Assembly (NCBI RefSeq): GCF_001646865.1
Contig: NZ_LRRB01000317.1
Location: 1 to 38,803, forward strand
From: Aldersonia kunmingensis
GTDB lineage: Bacteria; Actinomycetota; Actinomycetes; Mycobacteriales; Mycobacteriaceae
Reading direction: 5' to 3'
Length of the DNA: 38,803 nucleotides
Each line of letters opens with the position of its first letter. Position 1 is the stretch's first letter. The translations under genes were made by a program, and so were the position numbers. The notes under the pieces are model-generated. The model ran no database searches. It worked only from the letters and a program-made list of their open reading frames with translations, and had not been told where the DNA came from. Below, piece after piece: positions 30,020 to 38,326 of this stretch.

Positions 30020-31351
30020 GTGGCGGCCGAGGATTCCGCGTCCGTCGTTGATTCGCGAACGCGCCTGCTGGCCCGCGGAGCGTTCGCGGCGCTTTTCGTG
30101 GCCATCGCGTTGCTTGTGGTGGTCGTCGGTCTGTTCCGCACGGTCGCCCTACTGGCGGTGTGTGTCGGTGGGGCAGTGCTCACGATCGCCGCGCTGTACG
30201 CGTTTCTCGTCAATCGCGGTGCCCTGCGATGGATCTCGCTGGCAGTGGTGGTCATCATCCCGCTCGCCGTGATCGCCGCGATCGTCAATGCCGGACTCTT
30301 CTGGGCCTTGATACCGATCGTGGTCCTGCTGGCCGCGGCGGTGTGGTGGGGACGCGCGGCGCTGGTACGCGACGGTCGTGTGCCGCCGTCGCCCGAGATC
30401 GCAGTGCCGCCCCCGGCACACCCGATCCTGCTGATGAATCCGAATTCCGGTGGCGGCAAGGTCGGGCAGTTCGACCTGATTCGCCGCGCGGAGGCGCTCG
30501 GCGCCGAGGTGGTGTTGATCCAAGGCCCGGGGCATGTGGATGTTGCCGAGCTGGCTCGCCAGGCGGTCGCGCGTGGCGCCGACCTGCTCGGAGCAGCGGG
30601 CGGTGATGGCACCCAAGCGTTGGTGGCCCAGGTCGCGGCCCAGAACGGCCTGCCGTTCCTCGTGATCAGTGCGGGGACGCGCAATCATTTCGCGCTCGAT
30701 CTCGGCATCGACCGCGACGATCCGGTCCGGTCACTATCCGCGCTGACCGATGGGGTCGAGATTCGCGTCGACCTCGGAGAAGTGGGTGGCCACCCGTTCG
30801 TGAACAACGCCTCGTTCGGCGTTTACGCCGAGGTGGTTCGTAGTCCCGCTTATCGCGCCGACAAAGTACGGACCGTCCTCGATCTGCTGCCCGACGTGCT
30901 GGCCGGCAAGCGCGGCGCGCCGCTCGTGGCGCGAGCCGAGAACACGACGGTCATGGGCCCGCAGGCCGTGCTGGTGAGCAACGGCCCCTACCGGACCGAC
31001 GACCTCGCCGGACTCGGCCGGCGGGCGCAACTCGATAGCGGCCTTCTCGGCGTGGTGACGATTTCGGTGCGCGGCGCCCGGCAGGCGGTCGGCCTGTTCA
31101 ACCGGGCGCACAACCGCGGGATGGTTCGCCTCGAGGCCAGCGAGGTGGTGGTCGATTCCGAGGCCGCGGAGATCGCAGTGGGCGTGGATGGCGAGTCGAT
31201 CATGTTTCCGACGCCGGTGAAGTGCCGCATCCAGCCGGGGGCCCTGCGTGTCCGGCTGCCTCGCGACCGCCCGGGGGTCCCGCCGCTGCGCCCCGCCTGG
31301 GACTGGCTGCGGCTGTGGGAACTCACCAAAACCTCAGCGCGGCGCCAGTAG
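30020..31351 (+). CDS. Diacylglycerol kinase-family protein with N-terminal membrane helices
   Basis: 443 residues from GTG 30020, preceded by GAGAGGAG with 6-base spacing. The first 110 residues contain four hydrophobic helices. The catalytic DAGK_cat domain begins near 135 (LLMNPNSGGGK, then GGDGT at 194-198 and SAGTRNHFA), with the second lipid kinase domain carrying FVNNASFGVYAEV. This is the arrangement of actinobacterial lipid kinase-like proteins that phosphorylate diacylglycerol or a related lipid. The membrane part is unusual for soluble DgkB and fits a membrane-anchored enzyme. The 3' end overlaps the convergent sirtuin gene by 18 bases. Confidence 0.9.
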   Translation: MAAEDSASVVDSRTRLLARGAFAALFVAIALLVVVVGLFRTVALLAVCVGGAVLTIAALYAFLVNRGALRWISLAVVVIIPLAVIAAIVNAGLFWALIPIVVLLAAAVWWGRAALVRDGRVPPSPEIAVPPPAHPILLMNPNSGGGKVGQFDLIRRAEALGAEVVLIQGPGHVDVAELARQAVARGADLLGAAGGDGTQALVAQVAAQNGLPFLVISAGTRNHFALDLGIDRDDPVRSLSALTDGVEIRVDLGEVGGHPFVNNASFGVYAEVVRSPAYRADKVRTVLDLLPDVLAGKRGAPLVARAENTTVMGPQAVLVSNGPYRTDDLAGLGRRAQLDSGLLGVVTISVRGARQAVGLFNRAHNRGMVRLEASEVVVDSEAAEIAVGVDGESIMFPTPVKCRIQPGALRVRLPRDRPGVPPLRPAWDWLRLWELTKTSARRQ

Positions 31352-32077
31352 TTCCAGGCCGACGGCTGCCGTCGTGCGCCAGACGTGGTCGGCCTGCTCG
31401 CTGATCCCGGTCGGTTCGGGATTGATCTCGACGACGGTCGCACCGGCTTCGCGCGCGAGCCCGGGCAGTCCGGCTGCGGGGTAGACGACTCCGGATGTGC
31501 CGACGACGAGCATGAGATCGCAGGTCTGGGCGCACTCCATCGCGCGTTCGAGCGGTTCGGAGGGCATTGCTTCGCCGAACCACACCGCGCCGGGCCGGAT
31601 CAAACCGCCGCAACGGTCGCAGTCCGGCGGATCGAGCCGTTCGACTGGATCATCGAGTGGCTCAACCGAATCGGCGGGTGTTCCGCATTCACTGCAGCGC
31701 GGCGCGAAGAGGCTGCCGTGTAGATGGGAGGCAACCTCGCTACCGGCGCGCTCGTGCAGATCGTCGACATTCTGGGTCACCACGCGGACATCCGCGTGCG
31801 CGGCCCAGCGGGCGAGCGCGAAGTGGCCGTCGTTGGGCTGGGCGCGGCGCACGAGCCCGGCGCGCCACTGGTACCAGGCCCACACCAGGGCGGGGTCCGA
31901 TTCCCACGCGTGCGGGGTGGCGAGGTCCGCGGGATCGACGCGGGCCCACAGGCCGGTCTGGGCGTCACGGAAGGTCGGAACTCCGCTCTCGGCGGACATC
32001 CCAGCGCCGGTGAGGACCGTGATTGTGCGCGTTTCCGCAGCGAGAGCCTGAAGTTCAACAGGAAGAGGAACCGTCAC
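31334..32077 (-). CDS. cobB: Class III sirtuin (SIRT5-like NAD-dependent deacylase)
   Basis: 247 residues. NAD-binding TGAGMSAESGVPTFRDA (23-39), QNVDDLH (102-108), catalytic His120 and the zinc Cys 128, 131, 153 and 156. Tyr69 and Arg72 (YQWR) match the YxxR pair that lets SIRT5-type enzymes bind succinyl, malonyl or glutaryl groups, so desuccinylation is likely. It is a cytoplasmic protein. A palindrome at 32069-32083 overlaps the GTG start. The gene overlaps the 3' end of the lipid kinase gene by 18 bases. Confidence 0.93.
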   Translation of the reverse strand: MTVPLPVELQALAAETRTITVLTGAGMSAESGVPTFRDAQTGLWARVDPADLATPHAWESDPALVWAWYQWRAGLVRRAQPNDGHFALARWAAHADVRVVTQNVDDLHERAGSEVASHLHGSLFAPRCSECGTPADSVEPLDDPVERLDPPDCDRCGGLIRPGAVWFGEAMPSEPLERAMECAQTCDLMLVVGTSGVVYPAAGLPGLAREAGATVVEINPEPTGISEQADHVWRTTAAVGLELLAPR

Positions 32078-32083
32078 CTACGG
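32069..32083 (-). promoter_or_regulatory. Palindrome ACCGTCACCTACGGT over the sirtuin start
   Basis: 14 of 15 bases are identical to the palindrome upstream of the lipase-like gene at 13433-13447. Here it spans the GTG start codon of the sirtuin gene, so a bound protein could block transcription or the overlap may be chance. Confidence 0.35.
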
Positions 32084-32227
32084 TAGCGTAACTTTCGCCT
32101 CACAATTCCGATGTGTTGTCCGTTAGGCTCACGGCTCTGCTCCGTGGGGAGTGACAATTACAACTCTCATAGTACTCTCTATGAACTTGCGGGTTGCCGT
32201 CGCTGACATAGGAGAGGCCGCAGAGCT

Positions 32228-33373
32228 GTGGAGACAACCAATCCATCGTTAGAGGGTGTGACTGTGAACCGTCCGAGAGTCGGGATAGTGCGCGAAGTCG
32301 CGACCGGCGAACGCCGTGTCGCGCTGGTGCCCAAGATCGTGTCGGGCCTCGTGAGCAAGGGCGTCGACGTGATCGTCGAGGAGAAGGCCGGTCTCGGCGC
32401 CCTCATTCCCGATGAGCTGTACACCGACGCCGGGGCGACGGTCGGCGATCCTTGGTCGGCCGATGTCGTGGTCAAGGTCGCGCCGCCCACCGATGACGAG
32501 ATCGCACGCCTGTCGGGTGGGCAGACGGTGATCGGGTTCCTGGCCCCGCGAAATGCCGACAACAAGATCGCCGAGTTGAAGCGTGCGGGTGTGCAGGCGT
32601 TCGCGGTGGAGGCGATCCCGCGCATCTCGCGCGCGCAGGTGATGGATGCGTTGTCCTCACAGGCGAACGTGGCCGGCTACAAGGCCGTGCTGCTCGCGGC
32701 GTCGGAATCGACCCGGTTCTTCCCGATGCTGACCACCGCGGCCGGAACGGTGAAGCCGGCAACGGTACTCGTACTCGGCGTCGGTGTGGCCGGCCTGCAG
32801 GCGCTCGCCACGGCGAAGCGCCTCGGTGGACGCACCACCGGCTACGACGTGCGTCCCGAGGTGGCCGATCAGGTGCGCTCGGTGGGCGCCCAGTGGCTCG
32901 ATCTCGGCATCGACGCAGCCGGCGAGGGTGGCTACGCGCGTCAGCTGACCGATGAAGAGCAGGCCCAGCAGCAGCAGGCGCTCGAGAACGCGATCAAGAG
33001 CTTCGACGTGGTGATCACGACCGCGCTGGTGCCCGGTCGGCCCGCGCCGCGCCTGGTGACCGCGGCCGCTGTGGAGGGCATGAAGCCGGGCAGCGTGATC
33101 GTGGACCTTGCCGGCGAGACCGGCGGTAACTGCGAGCTCACCGAGCCGGGCCAGACCGCCGTCAAACATGACGTGACGATCTGCTCGCCGTTGAATCTGC
33201 CCGCGACGATGCCCGAGCACGCCTCGGAGCTGTACGCGAAGAACATCTCGGCACTGCTCGAGCTGATGTTGGTGGACGGCAAGTTCGCCCCCGACTTCTC
33301 GGATCAGGTGCTCGCCGATTCCTGCGTCACCCGCGACGCGGAACCTGTTGCGAGCGAAGCGAAGGGGAACTGA
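32228..33373 (+). CDS. pntAA: NAD(P) transhydrogenase subunit alpha 1 (soluble NAD-binding domain)
   Basis: 381 residues. A GTG at 32264, with AGAGGG 7 bases upstream, could be the true start and would remove 12 residues. The domain I signature GIVREVATGERRVALVPK (19-36) and the NAD-binding Rossmann VLGVGVAGLQALATAKRLGG are clear, as are the RPAPRLVTA and DLAGETGGNCELT segments. It is the NADH-binding part of the split-alpha transhydrogenase that uses the proton gradient to make NADPH. Overlaps pntAB by one base (TGATG). Confidence 0.95.
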   Translation: METTNPSLEGVTVNRPRVGIVREVATGERRVALVPKIVSGLVSKGVDVIVEEKAGLGALIPDELYTDAGATVGDPWSADVVVKVAPPTDDEIARLSGGQTVIGFLAPRNADNKIAELKRAGVQAFAVEAIPRISRAQVMDALSSQANVAGYKAVLLAASESTRFFPMLTTAAGTVKPATVLVLGVGVAGLQALATAKRLGGRTTGYDVRPEVADQVRSVGAQWLDLGIDAAGEGGYARQLTDEEQAQQQQALENAIKSFDVVITTALVPGRPAPRLVTAAAVEGMKPGSVIVDLAGETGGNCELTEPGQTAVKHDVTICSPLNLPATMPEHASELYAKNISALLELMLVDGKFAPDFSDQVLADSCVTRDAEPVASEAKGN

Positions 33374-33720
33374 TGTACGACGAACTGCTCGCGAATATCG
33401 CGATCCTGGTGTTGTCCGGGTTCGTCGGGTTCGCCGTGATCTCGAAGGTGCCCAACACCCTGCACACGCCGCTGATGTCGGGCACGAACGCCATCCACGG
33501 CATCGTGGTCCTCGGCGCGCTGGTGACGCTGGGCCGGATGGAGAACCCGTCGGTTTTGATCCAGATCATCCTGTTCGTGGCGCTGATCTTCGGAACCCTG
33601 AACGTGATCGGTGGCTTCGTGGTCACCGACCGCATGCTCGGCATGTTCAAGACGAAGAAGGAAGAACCCGCCAAGGCCGCCGCCAACGGTGAGGCTGCTG
33701 CCAAGGAGGGCACGCGCTGA
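33373..33720 (+). CDS. pntAB: NAD(P) transhydrogenase subunit alpha 2 (membrane part)
   Basis: 115 residues with about three transmembrane helices, matching the membrane part of split-alpha transhydrogenases (VISKVPNTLHTPLMSGTNAIHGIV is the diagnostic motif, residues 24-47, shown here in short: VPNTLHTPLMSGTNAIHGI). A Lys/Ala/Glu-rich cytoplasmic tail follows. Stop and start of pntB overlap by one base. Confidence 0.95.
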   Translation: MYDELLANIAILVLSGFVGFAVISKVPNTLHTPLMSGTNAIHGIVVLGALVTLGRMENPSVLIQIILFVALIFGTLNVIGGFVVTDRMLGMFKTKKEEPAKAAANGEAAAKEGTR

Positions 33721-35138
33721 TGGACTACCTCGTCAACATTCTCTATATCGTCGCGTTCTCGATGTTCATCTACGGTCTGATGGGCCTGACCGGCCCGAAG
33801 ACCGCGGTGCGCGGCAACCAGATCGCCGCGGTGGGTATGGCGATCGCCGTGATCGCGACGCTGATCGCGATCCGTGACACCAGCCAATGGATCCTGATCG
33901 CACTGGGCCTGATCATCGGTGTCGCGCTGGGTGTTCCGCCGGCGAAGTACACGAAGATGACGGCGATGCCGCAGCTGGTGGCGCTGTTCAACGGTGTCGG
34001 TGGTGGCACGGTCGCACTCATCGCCTGGGCGGAATTCCTCAACACCAGCGGCTTTTCGAACTTCGAGCACGGCGAGGAACCGACCGTGCACATCATCGTC
34101 GGCTCGCTGTTCGCGGCGATCATCGGCTCGATCTCGTTCTGGGGTTCGCTGATCGCGTTCGGCAAGCTGCAGGAGATCCTGCCCGGCCGCCCGATCGGGC
34201 TTGGCCGGTTGCAGCAGCCGGTGAACCTGCTGTTACTGATCGTCGCGGTGGGCGCGGCTGTGCTGATCGGACTCGGCGCGTCCGAGGGCGGTGTGGACCC
34301 GTTGTGGATGGGAATTCTGCTGGTCGCCGCCGGTGTGCTGGGCCTGATGGTGGTGCTGCCGATCGGTGGCGCGGACATGCCCGTTGTCATCTCGCTGCTC
34401 AACGCGCTGACCGGATTGTCGGCTGCCGCGGCGGGTCTCGCGCTGAACAACACCGCGATGATCGTCGCCGGCATGATCGTCGGCGCGTCCGGTTCGATCC
34501 TGACCAACCTGATGGCCAAGGCCATGAACCGCTCGATCCCGGCGATCGTCGCGGGCGGTTTCGGTGGCGGCGGCGGTGCCGTGTCCTCCGGCGACGGCGA
34601 GCAGAAGCAGGCCAAGGCCACCTCCGCGGCGGATGCGGCGATCCAGATGGCCTACGCCAACCAGGTGATCGTGGTGCCCGGCTACGGCATGGCCGTCGCG
34701 CAGGCACAGCACGCGGTGAAGGAGATGGCGTCGCTGCTCGAGGCCAAGGGCGTCGAGGTGAAGTACGCGATCCATCCGGTCGCCGGCCGCATGCCGGGGC
34801 ATATGAACGTGCTGCTTGCCGAGGCCGAGGTGTCCTATGACGCGATGAAGGAAATGGACGACGTCAACGGCGAGTTCAACCGCACCGATGTTGCCCTGGT
34901 CATCGGCGCCAACGACGTCACCAACCCGGCCGCGCGCGAGGATGCGGCCTCGCCGATCTACGGCATGCCGGTTCTCAACGTCGACCAGGCCCGGTCGGTG
35001 ATCGTGCTGAAGCGGTCGATGAACTCCGGGTTCGCCGGCATCGACAATCCGCTGTTCTACTCCGATCACACCAGCATGTTGTTCGGCGACGCCAAGAAGT
35101 CGGTCGGCGCGGTTACCGAGGAGTTGAAAGCGCTCTAG
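33720..35138 (+). CDS. pntB: NAD(P) transhydrogenase subunit beta
   Basis: 472 residues: nine or so membrane helices over residues 1-270, then the NADP-binding domain III from about 310, with the fingerprint GYGMAVAQAQ, HPVAGRMPGHMNVLLAEA, VIGANDVTNPAA and KRSMNSGFAG(I)DNPLF. All proton-channel and nucleotide landmarks appear intact, so the enzyme should be functional. Last gene of the pnt operon; a terminator follows after 13 bases. Confidence 0.96.
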   Translation: MDYLVNILYIVAFSMFIYGLMGLTGPKTAVRGNQIAAVGMAIAVIATLIAIRDTSQWILIALGLIIGVALGVPPAKYTKMTAMPQLVALFNGVGGGTVALIAWAEFLNTSGFSNFEHGEEPTVHIIVGSLFAAIIGSISFWGSLIAFGKLQEILPGRPIGLGRLQQPVNLLLLIVAVGAAVLIGLGASEGGVDPLWMGILLVAAGVLGLMVVLPIGGADMPVVISLLNALTGLSAAAAGLALNNTAMIVAGMIVGASGSILTNLMAKAMNRSIPAIVAGGFGGGGGAVSSGDGEQKQAKATSAADAAIQMAYANQVIVVPGYGMAVAQAQHAVKEMASLLEAKGVEVKYAIHPVAGRMPGHMNVLLAEAEVSYDAMKEMDDVNGEFNRTDVALVIGANDVTNPAAREDAASPIYGMPVLNVDQARSVIVLKRSMNSGFAGIDNPLFYSDHTSMLFGDAKKSVGAVTEELKAL

Positions 35139-35151
35139 ACGGAGTGTGCAG

Positions 35152-35187
35152 AATGGCGGCCGGTTCTGAGGGACTGGCCGCCATTTT
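35152..35187 (+). terminator. Rho-independent terminator of the pnt operon
   Basis: AATGGCGGCC (35152-35161) pairs with GGCCGCCATT (35176-35185), 14-base loop, followed by TTTTC. Stem and T-run are typical, 13 bases after the pntB stop codon. Confidence 0.85.
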
Positions 35188-35259
35188 CATATCTGCGGCG
35201 CGATGGACCCGTTCCTATCCTGAATGAAGATTTTGACGGGATTCGGGAAAGGGCTGGAG

Positions 35260-35595
35260 ATGACGGAGCATGAACAGTTCGATCTTCCTGCGGTTGCCGG
35301 TGATTCGGCGGTGTTCGGCGTGCCGTTTCGCACGCCCGATGGAGTGACGATCATTCCCGTCACGCGTCCGGCGGGCTGGTTTCGGCCCGCGCGGCCCCTC
35401 GGCATTTTCGTGATCGACGACGGCAAAGCCGCTGATGAGAAAGCGACCTGGCACGCCGTCACCGATGACACCGCCCTTGCGACGTTTGGGACCTTCGTCG
35501 GCCTGGCCGCGACAGTCCTGTCGCTGATCGCGGTAGTGCGCAGGCCGCCGTGGCCGGATGTCACAGTCCGGGTGCACCGCCGCATGAACTCCTGA
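35260..35595 (+). CDS. GerW/YtfJ-like small membrane-anchored protein
   Basis: 111 residues from ATG 35260, which has GGGAAAGG about 9 bases upstream; an ATG at 35224 would add 12 residues without an SD. The central part (SAVFGVPFRTPDGVTIIPVTRPAGWFRPARPLGIFVIDDG region, e.g. VFGVPF and GVTIIPV) resembles the GerW/YtfJ family, whose members in spore formers are needed for germination and in actinobacteria are of unknown role. The C-terminus is a membrane helix (TFGTFVGLAATVLSLIAVV) and a basic tail. The glycine-rich loop of typical YtfJ proteins is missing, so it is a shortened form. Confidence 0.5.
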   Translation: MTEHEQFDLPAVAGDSAVFGVPFRTPDGVTIIPVTRPAGWFRPARPLGIFVIDDGKAADEKATWHAVTDDTALATFGTFVGLAATVLSLIAVVRRPPWPDVTVRVHRRMNS

Positions 35596-35636
35596 CACCG
35601 GCTCGAACGGGACGCCAATCCCACCTAGTGAGCAGA

Positions 35637-35836
35637 TCCCACATGGTGAACGGAAGATTTGGTGCGTTAGACGCAACGAACGATTCCGTTCACTCCGCTG
35701 AGCGCAACTGAACTTCCGTTCACGGTTTGCGCGGCGTCCCACATGGTGAACGGAAGATTTGGTGCGTTAGACGCAACGAACGATTCCGTTCACTCCGCTG
35801 AGCGCAACTGAACTTCCGTTCACGGTTTGCGCGCCG
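35637..35836. repeat. Two tandem 100-bp repeats with palindromic core
   Basis: Units 35637-35736 and 35737-35836 are identical except for one base near their ends (GCGGCG versus GCGCCG). A degenerate start of a third unit follows (35837-35853). Each unit contains GTGAACGGAA (from 35646/35746), a TGCGT-TAG-ACGCA hairpin, TTCCGTTCAC and a second TTCCGTTCAC. The first 54 bases match the inverted copy at 8814-8867. The repeats occupy the 268-base gap between the GerW-like gene and the MFS gene. Confidence 0.9.
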
Positions 35837-35863
35837 TCTTACATCGTGAGCGGCAACCCCGGA

Positions 35864-37033
35864 TCAGTGGTCGGTCGGACTCCGCGGTGAGACAACCCCG
35901 GCGAACACGGAGGCGAGCAGTACCGCCACCAGTGGCACCACCAGTGCGGAGTTGAGCGAGATCAGCTTGGTCAGCCAACCGATCACGGCCGGCCCCGCGA
36001 GCAGTCCGACGTAGCCCATCCCGAACACGCGCGACATATTTGTGCTCGGGCTGCCGCCGGACAGGTTGCCTGCCGCGGTGAAGATCTGGGGGATGCCGCC
36101 GGACAGTCCGAGCCCGAACAGCGCCCAGCCGGCCAGGGTCAGCAGCGGCCAATCCGAGAAGATCACCACCGCGATGCCGGCCGCGGCGATCAGCGTGCCG
36201 TAGCGGACGACGCGCACCGGGCCGATGGCGGCGCTGACCCGGTCGGCGCCGAATCGGCCGAGCGTCATCATGACCGAGAACGCGCCGAAGGCGAGGGCTG
36301 CTGCGGCGTCGCTCGTATCGAGGTGCTCCTTCACCTGCAGCGCGCTCCAGTCGAGCGCGGTGCCCTCCGACATCAGGAGTGCGAACGCGATCAGGCCGAG
36401 AGCGATCACCGTGCGCGAACGTTGCCGGGAGGGCTTCGCCGCGTGCGTGGGTGGGTGGGGGACATGCGGGAGCATGCGGGTCACGCACGCCGCGGTCACC
36501 ACGAGTCCGGTCGCGGCCGCGACGGCCAGCGTCAACCGCACATCCCATCCCATAGCCAGGGTCGCGGCTCCGACGAGCGAACCAGCTAGCCCGCCGCACG
36601 AGAACAGCGCGTGGAACGCGGCCAGGATCGGCCGGCTGTACTGCTGTTCGACGTGCACGGCCTGCGCGTTCATCGACACGTCGAGCGCGCCATTGGCGAA
36701 TCCGAACACGATGAGCGCGATGCCGAGGGCAACCGCGTTGTGCGCGAAGCCGGGTCCGAGCACGGTCACGCACAGCGCCACTGCGGCCGCAGTCACCATC
36801 GTGCGGCTGCCGAATCGATCCGCCAGCGGCCCAGCGAGTTGCATGCCGATCAACGCGCCGCCGGCCAGCACCAGGATCAGCAGGCCCAGCGTCGCCTTCG
36901 AAACGCCGGCGCGCTCGCTGATCACCGGGATGTGCACAACCCACATCGCGAGCATGAAGCCGTTGAGCGCGAAGATCCCGAACACGCCTGCGCGGGCGGC
37001 GCGGAGTTCGGGAGCGACGACAGGGACGGCCAC
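35864..37033 (-). CDS. MFS transporter (YfcJ/YbjJ-like)
   Basis: 389 residues from GTG 37033, with twelve hydrophobic helices and the MFS motif A-like GPLADRFGSR (about 68-77). The NGALDVSMNAQAVHVEQ segment resembles the FucP/YbjJ group, and the protein has the usual inner loop rich in Pro and basic residues in the middle. Transported compound unknown; drug or sugar export are both possible. The stop lies 11 bases from the end of the 100-bp repeats, with no separate terminator visible. Confidence 0.88.
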   Translation of the reverse strand: MAVPVVAPELRAARAGVFGIFALNGFMLAMWVVHIPVISERAGVSKATLGLLILVLAGGALIGMQLAGPLADRFGSRTMVTAAAVALCVTVLGPGFAHNAVALGIALIVFGFANGALDVSMNAQAVHVEQQYSRPILAAFHALFSCGGLAGSLVGAATLAMGWDVRLTLAVAAATGLVVTAACVTRMLPHVPHPPTHAAKPSRQRSRTVIALGLIAFALLMSEGTALDWSALQVKEHLDTSDAAAALAFGAFSVMMTLGRFGADRVSAAIGPVRVVRYGTLIAAAGIAVVIFSDWPLLTLAGWALFGLGLSGGIPQIFTAAGNLSGGSPSTNMSRVFGMGYVGLLAGPAVIGWLTKLISLNSALVVPLVAVLLASVFAGVVSPRSPTDH

Positions 37034-37066
37034 GCCTTCCCAACCTAATCGGCTGACGCCGACTCG

Positions 37067-38326
37067 TCAGGCGCGCGCGAGCAGTAGCCCCGGCTCGGTC
37101 AGCATGGCGGCGACGTCGGCGAGGAACTTCGACGCCTGTTCGCCGTCGACCAGCCGGTGGTCGAACGAGAGGCCGAGCGTGGTCACCCACCGCGCCGCGA
37201 TCTCATCGGTCCCGGGCAGCACCCACGGTCGCTTCGCGAACGCGCCGAGGCACAGGATCGCTGCCTCGCCCGGGTTGACCATCGGCGTGCCGGTGTCGAT
37301 GCCGTATCCGCCGACATTGGTGATCGTGAAGGTCGCCCCGGTGAGGTCTGCCGGGGTCGCGGAGCCGGAGCGGGCCAGGGCGATGGTCCGGTCCAGTTCG
37401 ACCGCGAGCGCTTTCAGGTCGTATCGCTGCGCGTCGGCAAGTTTGGGCACGAGGAGCCCGCGCTCGGTGGCCGCGGCGATGCCGAGGTTCACGTAGCGGT
37501 GCAGCACGATATCGCCGTTGTCCTCGTCCCAGCGCGAGTTCAGCGTCGGGTGATCGGCCAGTGCGGTCACGATCGTCTTGGCGACCAGTGCGAGCGGGGT
37601 GAGCTTGACGCCGTCGAACAGTGGTGCCGCGCGCAGCCGGTGCAGCAATTCCACGGACTCGGTGACGTCACATGTGACGAACTCGGTGACCTGTGGAATC
37701 GTGCTCGCGCTCAATGTCATTGCCGCGGCGGTCCGCTTACGCACACCCGCGATGGGGATGCGCGTCTCACGTTCGGAGGACACCGCGGGGACACCGGTCT
37801 GTCCCTCGACGTCGGACACGGTGATCGCGCCGCCGAAGCCACTCCCGGCGACGGTGGCGAGGTCGACGCCGAGTTCCCGTGCCCGTTTGCGCGCAGCGGG
37901 GACGGCGTCCGGCCGCGTGGAGGCATCGGTGCCATTCGTTGTCGTCGTGCCGTTGAGTGGGGGCCGACGCCGACGAGTGACCGCCGCCGCGGATGGCCCG
38001 TAACCAACGAGAACCGCCTGCCGCTCGCCGGTCTCCGAATCGGCTTCGGGCGGGGCAGCTTCAGGCGCAGACTCCGCCGGGGCATCGATTGCGATGCGCA
38101 GCAACGGCGCGCCAACGATCACCGTGTCACCGGGCTCGGCGAGCAGTTCGGTCACCGTGCCGACGAACGGTGAGGGCAGCTCGACAAGGGCCTTCGCTGT
38201 CTCGACCTCGGCGATATTCTGGTTCAACGCCACCACGTCGCCCACCGCCACGGCCCACGAGACAAGTTCGGCGTCGGTCAGCCCCTCGCCGAGGTCAGGC
38301 AGGCGGAACTCCTGCGATGTGCTCAC
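37067..38326 (-). CDS. bkdC: Dihydrolipoamide acyltransferase E2 of a branched-chain-type 2-oxoacid dehydrogenase
   Basis: 419 residues from GTG 38326, whose first base is shared with the E1-beta stop. One lipoyl domain with Lys45 in VETAKALVE, a linker rich in Pro, Ala, Glu and Thr, a peripheral-subunit-binding domain near 130-165 (AARKRARELGVDLATVAGSG) and the catalytic domain with FDHRLVDG near the C-terminus. It transfers the acyl group made by E1 from lipoate to CoA. A single lipoyl domain and the neighbouring E1-beta agree with the branched-chain type known in mycobacteria (BkdABC). Pyruvate-type cannot be excluded. Confidence 0.92.
   Translation of the reverse strand: MSTSQEFRLPDLGEGLTDAELVSWAVAVGDVVALNQNIAEVETAKALVELPSPFVGTVTELLAEPGDTVIVGAPLLRIAIDAPAESAPEAAPPEADSETGERQAVLVGYGPSAAAVTRRRRPPLNGTTTTNGTDASTRPDAVPAARKRARELGVDLATVAGSGFGGAITVSDVEGQTGVPAVSSERETRIPIAGVRKRTAAAMTLSASTIPQVTEFVTCDVTESVELLHRLRAAPLFDGVKLTPLALVAKTIVTALADHPTLNSRWDEDNGDIVLHRYVNLGIAAATERGLLVPKLADAQRYDLKALAVELDRTIALARSGSATPADLTGATFTITNVGGYGIDTGTPMVNPGEAAILCLGAFAKRPWVLPGTDEIAARWVTTLGLSFDHRLVDGEQASKFLADVAAMLTEPGLLLARA

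Noticed and set aside
31334-31351. 18-bp tail-to-tail overlap of lipid kinase and sirtuin genes as a regulatory feature.
   Set aside because: Short convergent overlaps are common in compact actinobacterial genomes and nothing else suggests antisense control.
8814-35853. CRISPR array in the repeat regions.
   Set aside because: Repeat units are 75 or 100 bp, tandem without unique spacers, and no cas gene is present.
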